Shown: one piece after another, positions 10,198 through 17,887 of the stretch
How the letters are laid out: every line of letters begins with the position of its first letter
Numbering within the stretch: the stretch's first letter is position 1
Source: JAOBAU01 sp034667465
Lineage (GTDB): Bacteria; Acidobacteriota; Thermoanaerobaculia; Gp7-AA8
NCBI GenBank assembly: GCA_034667465.1
Contig: JAXDJV010000002.1
Coordinates: 186,001-250,000, forward strand
Length of the DNA stretch: 64,000 bases
Direction of reading: 5' to 3'
Made by a program: the position numbers and the translations under genes
The notes under the pieces: generated by a model
Databases searched by the model: none
The model's input: the letters and a program-made list of their open reading frames with translations, nothing else
What the model was told of the DNA's origin: nothing

Positions 10198-11673
10198 TTA
10201 CGCCTTCGGCTGCGGCGGCAGTGTCGTCGTCGCCGGGACGATCGTCGCTTTCGACGGCGGCTGCGCACCGGGCGCTTTCTCGCCGATGATCTTCACCTTC
10301 GCGAGCAGATCCGACATCTGCATGCCCGACAGTGCCTCAAACAACGCCGGCACCTGCGCGGCGATCGCGGTCATGTCGCCGGTGATCTTGTGTGCGCCGG
10401 CGGATGCGCCGTCGCCGGTCGAGATGATCGTGATCTTGTCGATGTTGGCGAGAGGCGCGGCGAGTGCGCGCACCATCTCCGGCATATTCGAGATCAGCTT
10501 GTCGACGACCGCGGCCTGGTTCCACTCGAGGTACGCCACGGCTTTCACATTCATCGCTTTCGCTTCCGCCTCACCCTTGAGGAAGATGATGTCCGCCTCC
10601 GCTTCACCTTCCGTGCGCACCGACGACGCGCGGCCGTCCGCTTCGATCTTCATGCGGTTGCTTTCCGCCGCCGCGAGCATCTCGATGCGGGCGCGCTCGA
10701 TCTCCGCGCCTTTGAGCACGGTCGCGATGAGCTCCTTCTCGTGGCGCATGATTTCCGCTTCCTGCACCTTCACCTGCTCCTGCTTCTCGATGACCTGAAC
10801 CTTGACCGACTCCATCACGACCTGCTGCTGCATGACCTGCGACTGAATTTCGTACGCCTTGTCGGCCTGCGCGCGCTGGCGATTGACGATCTCGGTGTAC
10901 TGCGCTTTCTTGATCTCGAGGTCGCGCTGCGCCTCGGCCTGCGCAGCCATCGACAGCGATTCCGCCTCGACCCGCTTCTGATCCGCTTCCGCCGTCGCGA
11001 TTGCGGAGTTGCGCGTCGCCTCGGCGCGCTTGATCGCCGTGTCGCGCTCCGCTTCCGCGGTGGCGATATCGGCCATCATCTTGATCCGCGCCACGTCCGG
11101 ACGTCCCATGTTCGAGATGTACTCGTTCTTGTCGCGCACTTCCTTGATCGTGAACGAGATGACTTCCAGCCCCATCTTGTTCATGTCGTCGGCGCACGTG
11201 CCGCGCATTCTGTCGGCGACCATCTCCGGCTGCTTCACGATCTCTTCGACCGTCAGCTGGCCGATGATGCCGCGGAGATGTCCTTCCATGACGAGGCGGA
11301 TCAACCCTTCACGCTGCTGCGGCGTCTTGGTCAGGAACTGCTCGGCGGCGGTGCGGATCGATTCGTCGTCCGACTTCACCTTGATCTGCGCGACCGCTTC
11401 CACGGTCACCGCGACGCCCTGCTTCGTGTAAAGGCTTTGCTGCGGCGCGACGTCGAACGACATCAGCTCGAGCGAGAGCGACTTGCAGCTCTGCACCATC
11501 GGCAGCACGACCGTACCGCTGCCTTTGATGACCTTCGTGCCGCCGAAGCCGTAGACGATGAACGCTTCGTTCGGACCAACCTTGCGATACAGCGATGCAA
11601 GGAAGGCCATCAGCATCATCAGCGTGATGCCCGCGCCAACTGCCCAGAAATACCACGGCAATCCGAAGAACAT
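10198..11673 (-). CDS. Flotillin family protein
   Basis: A 491-residue membrane scaffold of the SPFH/band 7 family. There is an N-terminal membrane segment (about residues 8-27), a PHB/SPFH domain (about 30-200, with GPNEAFIVYGFGG), a long coiled coil rich in E-A and Q (about 200-375), and a C-terminal flotillin region (PEMVRALAAPLANIDKITII). Bacterial flotillins organise membrane microdomains and help membrane-protein complexes assemble. A NfeD-like protein lies immediately upstream on the same strand (12-nt gap), which is the usual pairing. The tail PPSKATIVPATTTLPPQPKA is low-complexity. Confidence 0.93.
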   Translation of the reverse strand: MFFGLPWYFWAVGAGITLMMLMAFLASLYRKVGPNEAFIVYGFGGTKVIKGSGTVVLPMVQSCKSLSLELMSFDVAPQQSLYTKQGVAVTVEAVAQIKVKSDDESIRTAAEQFLTKTPQQREGLIRLVMEGHLRGIIGQLTVEEIVKQPEMVADRMRGTCADDMNKMGLEVISFTIKEVRDKNEYISNMGRPDVARIKMMADIATAEAERDTAIKRAEATRNSAIATAEADQKRVEAESLSMAAQAEAQRDLEIKKAQYTEIVNRQRAQADKAYEIQSQVMQQQVVMESVKVQVIEKQEQVKVQEAEIMRHEKELIATVLKGAEIERARIEMLAAAESNRMKIEADGRASSVRTEGEAEADIIFLKGEAEAKAMNVKAVAYLEWNQAAVVDKLISNMPEMVRALAAPLANIDKITIISTGDGASAGAHKITGDMTAIAAQVPALFEALSGMQMSDLLAKVKIIGEKAPGAQPPSKATIVPATTTLPPQPKA

Positions 11674-11685
11674 GTGACTCTCCTT

Positions 11686-12285
11686 TTAGTGCTCCAGCGG
11701 TCCTGCTGGCAGCTCTTCCCACGTACAGACGTAGGCGATTCCTTTTTCGTATTTGGTGACGACGACCTCGGAGCCTTTGCCGATGGCCGATCCGCTGTCG
11801 CTGCGCGCGCCGGACACCTGACGCGTGCCGTCATGCAGGAAGACGATCTCGCCGGTGCCGTCGTGCTCGCGGATCGGAATCGTCACCTTCGCGATGACGC
11901 CCGGCCAGTTGATCGACTGCGCGGAACGCTCGCTCTTCATCAGCGCGCCGATGAAACGGTTGACGATGCTGCCGCCGGTCAGACCGAACGCGATCGCGAC
12001 AGCGATCAGGATCGACGACATCCAGTGCGTCAGCTGCAGCAACGCCATGCCGGCGCCGCCGAAGCAGGCCAGGAACGCCGTGATCGCCGCCATGTTGAAC
12101 GGCGAGACAGCCATCGGCGTGCGGCCGCCCTTCACCACACGGCCGTGATGACGGCCGCCGAGACGGAAGTGATGACCGTGGCCGAGGATGTGGTCGAAGA
12201 CGTTGACCTTGTCGAGACCGGAGACGAACGAGACGACGGCCAGCCCGAACCCGGTGAAGAAACAGATCATGAACAGTGTGGTCAT
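11686..12285 (-). CDS. NfeD-like membrane protein, flotillin partner
   Basis: A 199-residue protein with an N-terminal membrane segment, a histidine-rich patch (HILGHGHHFRLGGRHHGR), two central membrane segments (about 64-110) and a C-terminal OB-fold-like domain (about 125-190: GVIAKVTIPIREHDGTGEI). NfeD proteins with an OB fold work with flotillins in membrane organisation. The ATG at 12285 has GGGGAA just upstream; a TTG at 12297 is a weaker alternative. It is the second gene of a three-gene set (XRE regulator, NfeD, flotillin). The histidine cluster could bind metal, but no known motif supports that. Confidence 0.82.
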   Translation of the reverse strand: MTTLFMICFFTGFGLAVVSFVSGLDKVNVFDHILGHGHHFRLGGRHHGRVVKGGRTPMAVSPFNMAAITAFLACFGGAGMALLQLTHWMSSILIAVAIAFGLTGGSIVNRFIGALMKSERSAQSINWPGVIAKVTIPIREHDGTGEIVFLHDGTRQVSGARSDSGSAIGKGSEVVVTKYEKGIAYVCTWEELPAGPLEH

Positions 12286-12301
12286 AGTTCCCCGCAACGC
12301 A

Positions 12302-12799
12302 CTACGTGACGAGACGGCGGCGTCTGCGCGCCGGCGCCGGCGGCGTGATCCGCTCGATGAGCCGGTCGATCAGCACTTTGTTCTCGACGATCGAGCCGAG
12401 CAGGATCAGGCACTCGCGTGACTGCTCGTGCTTCGCGATCTGCAGCAGCGCGCGACTGAGCAGCGGATCCTCCGCGTACTCCTCGGCTGCTTCGACCAGC
12501 CAGAGATCGATACGGTCGTCGAGATCGCGCCGCGGCTTGATCGGGAGATGAACATCTTCCGGATCGTCAACGAGATAGCCGGGATGGACCTTGAAGAACC
12601 TGGCCAGCAGGAGCCGCGTGTTGCTGGTCAGATGCGGCCGCGATCCGCTCTCGATCTGAGAGAGATACGACTGGCTGATCTGACCACCAAGCTCCGCGCG
12701 GACGGCCTGTGACACTTCGTTCTGGGTCAGCTCGCGGTCGAGACCGCGAACCTGCCCTTCGAGGATGCGCAAGCGGGTGATTTTGTCTCCGAGCTTCAT
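12302..12799 (-). CDS. XRE-family transcriptional regulator
   Basis: A 165-residue DNA-binding protein with a helix-turn-helix at about residues 22-85 (LTQNEVSQAVRAELGG followed by ISQSYLSQIESGSRPHL). The C-terminal half is a helical region (LWLVEAAEEYAEDPLLSRALLQIAKHE) ending in an arginine-rich tail. It leads the NfeD-flotillin genes and ends 16 nt before NfeD, so it probably regulates its own operon. Its promoter contains the inverted repeat TTGC-5-GCAA between the -35 and -10 boxes, a good candidate for autoregulation. Confidence 0.85.
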   Translation of the reverse strand: MKLGDKITRLRILEGQVRGLDRELTQNEVSQAVRAELGGQISQSYLSQIESGSRPHLTSNTRLLLARFFKVHPGYLVDDPEDVHLPIKPRRDLDDRIDLWLVEAAEEYAEDPLLSRALLQIAKHEQSRECLILLGSIVENKVLIDRLIERITPPAPARRRRRLVT

Positions 12800-12809
12800 T
12801 GCGATTTGT

Positions 12810-12838
12810 AATATATTGCCGATTGCAATAAAAGTCAA
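12810..12838 (-). promoter_or_regulatory. Strong promoter with internal dyad for the XRE operon
   Basis: On the minus strand, TTGACT (12838-12833) is followed after exactly 17 bp by TATATT (12815-12810). The spacer holds TTGCAATCGGCAA, an inverted repeat of TTGC/GCAA. The -10 box ends 10 nt before the ATG, so the leader is very short and lacks a ribosome binding site. Confidence 0.75.
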
Positions 12839-12859
12839 GTGGCCCTAAACTGCTCTGCG

Positions 12860-14350
12860 ATGTCGCACCGCCGGTCGGTCCACGACCTCAAGAGTCTCGT
12901 CCTCTCGTTCCACTCGCTGATCGCCATCGAGACCGTCGAGGAAGAGCGGGTACGCGCGCTCGTGGCTGAGGTCGCTACCGACCTCCGGCTGCCGCTGTAC
13001 GAGTGGTCGCTCACCTCCGGCTTCGGCCGTCCGCACGGACCGTGGGCGGAAAACACGCAGGACGCACTGTCGGCGCTGCGTCATCTCGACGAAGTGATCG
13101 ACACCGACGCGATCGTCATCCTCAAAGACCTCGCTCCTCATCTCGCCAACGTCAACGTCAACCGCACGTTGCGCGAGCTGGCGCAGCGGCTGATCTCGAC
13201 CCGTTCCGCCATCGTTCTGACCGGCGATCCGATCGAGCTGCCGAAGGACATCGAGGCGCTGGCGGTTCGCTTCACCCTCGAGCTGCCGGACGAGAATGAA
13301 CTGCGCGAGGTCGTCCGCACCGTCGTCGACTCGATGAGCGTCCGCCAGCGCGTGCGCGTCGATCTCTCGCGCGAAGATGCGCGCCGCCTCGTGCAGGCGC
13401 TGTCGGGACTGACGCTCAATCAGGCGCGGCAGGTCATCGCCCAGGCGATCGTCGCCGACGGCTCGCTGTCATCCGACGACATCCGAACGATTATTCGCTG
13501 CAAGGGCGAGATGATCGAGCGCGGCGGCGTGCTCGAGTTCTTTCCGCTCGACGAGAACAACTTCGAGCTCGGCGGCTTCGCGCGATTGAAACAGTGGCTC
13601 GACAGCGCGCGTCACGGTTTCTCGCCGGAAGCGCGCGCGATGAACCTCGAAGCGCCGAAGGGCGTGCTGCTCGTCGGCGTGCAGGGCTGCGGCAAATCGC
13701 TCGCGGCGAAATTCATCGCGCGCGAATGGCAGCTGCCGCTGCTGAAGCTCGACGCCGGACGGCTGTACGAAAAGTACGTCGGCGAATCGGAGAAGAACTT
13801 TCGGAAAGCGACGGCGCTCGCCGAGGCGATGGCGCCGGTCGTGGTGTGGATTGATGAGGTGGAGAAGGTGTTCTCGCAGTCGGGCAGCGGCGATTCGGAC
13901 GGCGGATTGTCGCAGCGCCTCTTCGGCGCGTTCCTGACGTGGCTCCAGGAAAAGCGTGCGGAAGTCTTCGTCGTCGGCGCCGCGAATGACCTGACGCGCA
14001 CGCCGCCCGAGCTGCTGCGCAAAGGGCGATTCGACGAGATCTTCTTCGTCGATCTGCCGCTGCCGGCCGAACGAAAAACGATCTTCGCGATTCATCTGAA
14101 ACTGCGAAAGCAGGAGCCGGAACGCTTCGATCTCGACCTGCTCGCGGAATCGACGGAGGGTTTCAGCGGCGCGGAAATCGAACAGGCCGTGATCTCGGCA
14201 CTCTACCGCTCGCTGCAGACGAAACAGCCGCTTTCGACCACGACGCTGCTCGACGCCATCAACAGCACGCAGCCACTGAGCGTGTCGCGGAAAGAAGACA
14301 TCGATCGGATTCGCGCGACGGCCGCGGGCAGATTTACGCCGGTAAGGTAA
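12860..14350 (+). CDS. Ycf46-like AAA+ ATPase
   Basis: A cytosolic 496-residue ATPase. Residues 1-220 form the helical N-terminal region typical of Ycf46-type proteins (with VILKDLAPHL and LTGDPIELP). The AAA+ core spans about 235-440: Walker A GVQGCGKS (273-280), Walker B VVVWIDEVEK (327-336), the pore-like loop YEKYVGESEKNFR (303-315) and the arginine finger region LLRKGRFDE. The relation to FtsH-type domains is clear but there is no protease domain. Cyanobacterial Ycf46 has been linked to photosynthesis and CO2 responses; its role elsewhere is unknown. The ATG at 12860 is preferred; a GTG at 12839 would overlap the divergent promoter. It is back to back with the flotillin operon. Confidence 0.88.
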   Translation: MSHRRSVHDLKSLVLSFHSLIAIETVEEERVRALVAEVATDLRLPLYEWSLTSGFGRPHGPWAENTQDALSALRHLDEVIDTDAIVILKDLAPHLANVNVNRTLRELAQRLISTRSAIVLTGDPIELPKDIEALAVRFTLELPDENELREVVRTVVDSMSVRQRVRVDLSREDARRLVQALSGLTLNQARQVIAQAIVADGSLSSDDIRTIIRCKGEMIERGGVLEFFPLDENNFELGGFARLKQWLDSARHGFSPEARAMNLEAPKGVLLVGVQGCGKSLAAKFIAREWQLPLLKLDAGRLYEKYVGESEKNFRKATALAEAMAPVVVWIDEVEKVFSQSGSGDSDGGLSQRLFGAFLTWLQEKRAEVFVVGAANDLTRTPPELLRKGRFDEIFFVDLPLPAERKTIFAIHLKLRKQEPERFDLDLLAESTEGFSGAEIEQAVISALYRSLQTKQPLSTTTLLDAINSTQPLSVSRKEDIDRIRATAAGRFTPVR

Positions 14351-14444
14351 GTCATCCCGAGCGTAGCGAGGGATCCGGGCGGGAGGGGCGAATCAGCCGT
14401 TCCGCGCCCCCCCCGCCCGGATCCTTCGCTACGCTCAGGATGAC
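14351..14444. repeat. REP-like palindrome copy 4
   Basis: The arms are GTCATCCCGAGCGTAGCGAG and its near-complement CTACGCTCAGGATGAC, with GGATCCGGGCGGG and its complement inside. It starts at the base after the AAA ATPase stop codon and ends 2 bases before the folE stop codon (convergent). Confidence 0.9.
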
Positions 14445-14446
14445 GG

Positions 14447-15097
14447 CTACCGCGATCCCTTGCGGTTCACGATCGACATGAACTCCTGACGCGTTCTCTC
14501 ATCCGAGAGGAAGTTGCCGCGCAGCACGTTCGTCTCCATGAACGACGACTCCTGCTCGACGCCGCGCATCACCATGCACATATGCAGGCCGCCCATCCAG
14601 ACCGCGATCCCCTGCGGCTCCAGAATCTTCTGGATCGTATCGGCGACGTCGTGCGCGAGGTGTTCCTGCGACTGCAATCTGCGCATGTGCACTTCGACGA
14701 TGCGCGGAATCTTCGACGCGCCGATGATCTGCTTCTCCGGAATGTATCCGATGATGAACTGCCCGAAAAACGGCAGGATGTGATGTGCACAAAGCGTCTT
14801 GTACGTCCCGCCGATCACGACGAGGTTCTGGCAGCTTGCATCCGCTGCCGTGCAGGCCTGCTTGAAGACAGTCGTTAACTTCTTGACGTCCGTGAAGTCG
14901 TAGCCGCTCGTCATCGTGATGAGCGAGTCCGCCCACCGGCGCGGCGTATCGATCAGATTCTCATCCTCCATGTCGACATGCAGCAGCCGCAGCGCTTCGT
15001 GCAGATGGAGCATCAGCTGGTCGCGATCGACGCTCGGCCGCGGTCCGGCGAGAATCGGGCGTTCGTCCTGGAGGAGCAGGTCTTCCGTAACTTTCAT
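14447..15097 (-). CDS. folE: GTP cyclohydrolase I
   Basis: Makes 7,8-dihydroneopterin triphosphate from GTP, the first step to folate and related pterins. It is 216 residues. Zinc ligands C103, H106 and C174 are present, as are the catalytic-region histidines H105 and H172 and the signature RLQSQEHL. The usual C-E-H-H motif reads C-A-H-H here (A104), a change at a normally conserved position. The rest (LPFFGQFIIGYIP, MCMVMRGV) is typical of the animal/bacterial type. The ATG at 15097 lies 7 nt after a TAGACT hexamer with no ribosome binding site, suggesting a leaderless message. Confidence 0.9.
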   Translation of the reverse strand: MKVTEDLLLQDERPILAGPRPSVDRDQLMLHLHEALRLLHVDMEDENLIDTPRRWADSLITMTSGYDFTDVKKLTTVFKQACTAADASCQNLVVIGGTYKTLCAHHILPFFGQFIIGYIPEKQIIGASKIPRIVEVHMRRLQSQEHLAHDVADTIQKILEPQGIAVWMGGLHMCMVMRGVEQESSFMETNVLRGNFLSDERTRQEFMSIVNRKGSR

Positions 15098-15104
15098 GGT
15101 GCGA

Positions 15105-15110
15105 AGTCTA
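15105..15110 (-). promoter_or_regulatory. Putative -10 box of folE
   Basis: TAGACT on the minus strand, 7 nt before the folE ATG. No Shine-Dalgarno lies between, which fits leaderless expression. Confidence 0.4.
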
Positions 15111-15138
15111 GTACCTGAGGTGGTTTTTCTCTCGCAGC

Positions 15139-15167
15139 TTGACGCTGAATGAGCTCTCATTCACAAT
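15139..15167 (+). promoter_or_regulatory. Promoter with FadR-type operator upstream of the acyl-CoA dehydrogenase
   Basis: TTGACG (15139-15144), a 17-bp spacer and CACAAT (15162-15167) form a plausible promoter. The palindrome TGAATGAGCTCTCATTCA (15146-15163; 8-bp arms, 2-bp centre) fills the spacer. Its TGAATGA-N4-TCATTCA pattern matches what is known of the TetR-family FadR operator of Bacillus. Position and target gene both fit repression released by acyl-CoA. Confidence 0.65.
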
Positions 15168-15223
15168 CACCGGAACGGATCGTGTAATGTAGCCACGATC
15201 CCGTAAATGCGAAGGAGCTGTGT

Positions 15224-17122
15224 ATGGCCGAAGTCAAATCCCAGGGCGCCGTCGAGGCGATGGAGGTCGCGGAGGCCTCTCGCGAGACCGAATGGGAAAA
15301 ACCCTCATTCGTCGGTGACCTCTTCCTCGGCAAGCTGAATCTCGATCTCATTCATCCCTTCCCCGAACAGCCGGCCGCCGATCAGGCGGAAGCCGACGAG
15401 TTCCTCAAAAAGCTCGAGCGCTATCTCGCCGAAAACGTCGATGCCGACAAGATCGACGAACAGGGCGAATACGACTACGAGCATTTCGAAGAATTCCGCA
15501 AGCTCGGCGCCTGGGGCATGAAGATTCCGAAGGAGTACGGCGGCCTCGGATTCAGCGCGACGAATTACAACCGCGCCATCGGTCTCGTCGCCACGTGGTG
15601 CGGTTCATCGGTGGCGTGGCTCTCCGCGCATCAGTCGATCGGCGTGCCGCAGCCGCTCAAACTGTTCGGCACTCCCGAGCAGAAGAAGAAGTGGCTGCCG
15701 CGGCTCGCGAACGGTGCCATCTCCGCATTCGCACTCACCGAGCCGGGCGTCGGTTCCGATCCCGCCAAGATGGAGACGCGCGCAGTGCCGTCACCTGACG
15801 GCAAGGGCTGGATCCTCAACGGCGAGAAGCTCTGGTGCACGAACGGCCTCAAGGCCGAGCTGATCGTCGTCATGGCGCAGACGCCGCCGAAGGTCGTCAA
15901 AGGAAAAGAGAAGAAGCAGATCACGGCGTTCGTCCTCGAGACGAACACGCCGGGCGTCGAGATCGCGCATCGCTGTCAGTTCATGGGGCTGCGCGGAATC
16001 GGCAATGTGTTGATCAAATTCAAGGACGTCTTCATCCCGGCCGAGAACATCCTCTGGGGCGAAGGGCTCGGCCTCAAGCTCGCGCTGATCACGCTGAACA
16101 CCGGACGTCTGACGATTCCCGCCGGATGCGCAGCCAGCGGCCGCCGCATGCTGGAGATCGCGAAAGACTTCGCGAACGAACGCGTGCAGTGGGGCCTGCC
16201 GATCGGCAAGCACGAAGGCGTCTCGCAGAAGATCGCGTGGATGGCGTCACACACGTTCGCGATGGAAGCGATCGTATGGCTGACGTCGGGACTCGCCGAT
16301 CGCGGCGACGTCGATCTCCGTCTCGAAGCGGCGATGGCGAAACTGTTCAACACGGAAGTTGCGTGGCAGTGCGTCGATCACCTCGTGCAGATCCGCGGCG
16401 GACGCGGCTACGAAACCGCGCGGTCGCTCAAAGAGCGCGGCGAGAAGGGATGGCCGGTCGAGCGGATCATGCGCGACATGCGCATCAATCGCATCTTCGA
16501 AGGAACGAGCGAGATTCAGCATCTCTTCATCGCGCGCGAAGCGGTCGATCCGCACATGAAGCGCGGCTACAAAATCCTCCTGCCGGAAACACCGACCGGC
16601 GAGAAGATCAGCGCCGCCGCGAAGGCCGGCGCGTTTTACGCGACGTGGTATCCGACGCGCTACGTCGGCTGGTCGCGTTTCCCGAAGTTCGGCGAGTTCG
16701 GAAAGCTCTCGCATCACATGGGCTACGTCGAGCGCGCATCACGCCATCTGTCGCGCTCGATCTTCCACGCCATGATGCGCTTCGGCGCGAAGCTCGAGCG
16801 GAAGCAGGCGGTTCTCTTCCGCATCGTCGACATCGGCACGGATCTCTTCGCGATGTCGTCGGCGATCAGCTACGCGACGATGCTGGCGAAGAAGGGCGGC
16901 GACACGAAGAACGCGATGGATCTCGCCGACGTCTTCTGCAGCGAAGCGCGGCAGCGGATCGATTACAACTTCAAGCACCTCTTCGATAATCACGACGACG
17001 CGTCGTACAAGCTCGTCATGAATTTCCTGAAGGGCGAATACGACTGGTTCGAGGGCGATCTCGTCCAGCCGGTCACCCCGACCGCGCAACAGGTCGAAGA
17101 AGCGATGGCGAAACTAGCCTGA
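15224..17122 (+). CDS. Acyl-CoA dehydrogenase (VLCAD/ACAD9-like)
   Basis: An FAD flavoenzyme of 632 residues catalysing the first oxidation step of fatty acid beta-oxidation. The N-terminal and middle domains carry FALTEPGVGSD and WCTNG; the C-terminal helical domain carries IRGGRGYETA and the catalytic base E426 in FEGTSEIQ. A C-terminal extension of about 190 residues makes it longer than short- and medium-chain enzymes and similar to very-long-chain types. AAGGAG lies 8 nt before the ATG. It appears monocistronic, with a hairpin 10 bases after its stop. A FadR-like palindrome in its promoter suggests control by fatty acid supply. Chain-length preference is not provable from sequence. Confidence 0.92.
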   Translation: MAEVKSQGAVEAMEVAEASRETEWEKPSFVGDLFLGKLNLDLIHPFPEQPAADQAEADEFLKKLERYLAENVDADKIDEQGEYDYEHFEEFRKLGAWGMKIPKEYGGLGFSATNYNRAIGLVATWCGSSVAWLSAHQSIGVPQPLKLFGTPEQKKKWLPRLANGAISAFALTEPGVGSDPAKMETRAVPSPDGKGWILNGEKLWCTNGLKAELIVVMAQTPPKVVKGKEKKQITAFVLETNTPGVEIAHRCQFMGLRGIGNVLIKFKDVFIPAENILWGEGLGLKLALITLNTGRLTIPAGCAASGRRMLEIAKDFANERVQWGLPIGKHEGVSQKIAWMASHTFAMEAIVWLTSGLADRGDVDLRLEAAMAKLFNTEVAWQCVDHLVQIRGGRGYETARSLKERGEKGWPVERIMRDMRINRIFEGTSEIQHLFIAREAVDPHMKRGYKILLPETPTGEKISAAAKAGAFYATWYPTRYVGWSRFPKFGEFGKLSHHMGYVERASRHLSRSIFHAMMRFGAKLERKQAVLFRIVDIGTDLFAMSSAISYATMLAKKGGDTKNAMDLADVFCSEARQRIDYNFKHLFDNHDDASYKLVMNFLKGEYDWFEGDLVQPVTPTAQQVEEAMAKLA

Positions 17123-17887
17123 TCAGGACCGAAGGGGCGGGCGAAGCGCCCGCCCCTTCATTGCTTCCTGATATCGCCGCACCGTCTCCGCAATCCCAAA
17201 CTCCAGCGCATCGCCGAGCAGCGCGTGTCCGATCGACACCTCCGCAACCTCCGGCATCAGCGCGACGAACTGCGGCAGATTGGTCAGATCGAGATCGTGC
17301 CCCGCGTGCAGCCGTAATCCGAGCGCGCGCACTTCATCTGCTGACTGACGAAGCAGTGCCAGCTCGCGCGACGCATCGCCGGCGCGTGCTTCATCAGCGT
17401 ATGCCCCTGTGTACAACTCGACCGCTTCCGCGCCGAGCTCGCGTGCAATCGCAAGCGGCTCGCCCGGCGTCATGAAGAGCGACACGCGAATGCCGAGCGC
17501 ACGCAGCTCCGCCACGACCGGCGCGAGTTGCGCCGCGGTTCGCGAGAGATCCCAGCCGGCGTCGGATGTGAGCACGTCGTTCGCGTCCGGCACGAGTGTG
17601 CACTGCGTCGGATGAACGCGACGAGCGTGCTCGAGCAAACCGGTGAACGGATTTCCTTCGATGCAGAGCTCAGCGCCCGCGACTCCCGCAACTTCCGCGA
17701 CGGCCGCCCCAATCGGCGCAACGTCGCCGGCGCGAATGTGCCGCTCATCCGGCCGCGGATGAATCGTGATCCCGTCCGCCCCCGCGGCGAGCGCGAGCCG
17801 CGCGAAACGGGCAACGTCGGGAATGCCGCTCGTCCGCGTGTTGCGCAGCGTCGCGACTTTGTTCACGTTGACGCTGAGCCTCGTCAT
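17123..17887 (-). CDS. pdxJ: Pyridoxine 5'-phosphate synthase
   Basis: Condenses 3-amino-2-oxopropyl phosphate with deoxyxylulose 5-phosphate to give pyridoxine 5'-phosphate (DXP-dependent vitamin B6 route). It is 254 residues, the normal size. Signatures: LSVNVNKVATLRNTR at the start, ITIHPRPDERHI, HAGHDL and the phosphate-binding VSIGHA. Its ATG overlaps the TAA of the aldehyde dehydrogenase by one base, making it the last gene of a four-gene operon with a PLP-dependent decarboxylase at the head. A B6-synthesis gene with a PLP enzyme and a PLP-binding MocR regulator suggests linked control. The 3' end is part of a hairpin. Confidence 0.93.
   Translation of the reverse strand: MTRLSVNVNKVATLRNTRTSGIPDVARFARLALAAGADGITIHPRPDERHIRAGDVAPIGAAVAEVAGVAGAELCIEGNPFTGLLEHARRVHPTQCTLVPDANDVLTSDAGWDLSRTAAQLAPVVAELRALGIRVSLFMTPGEPLAIARELGAEAVELYTGAYADEARAGDASRELALLRQSADEVRALGLRLHAGHDLDLTNLPQFVALMPEVAEVSIGHALLGDALEFGIAETVRRYQEAMKGRALRPPLRS
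17132..17158. terminator. Bidirectional hairpin between acyl-CoA dehydrogenase and pdxJ
   Basis: A 12-bp perfect stem (AAGGGGCGGGCG with its complement) around AAG. It lies within the last codons of the converging pdxJ. The inner part GCGGGCGAAGCGCCCGC recurs at 41773-41789. Confidence 0.75.

Noticed and set aside
10153..12309. A 718-codon plus-strand frame opposite flotillin and NfeD
   Set aside because: Its composition (R, H, D, L) is that of antisense to GC-rich coiled-coil coding DNA. Flotillin and NfeD are clear on the other strand.
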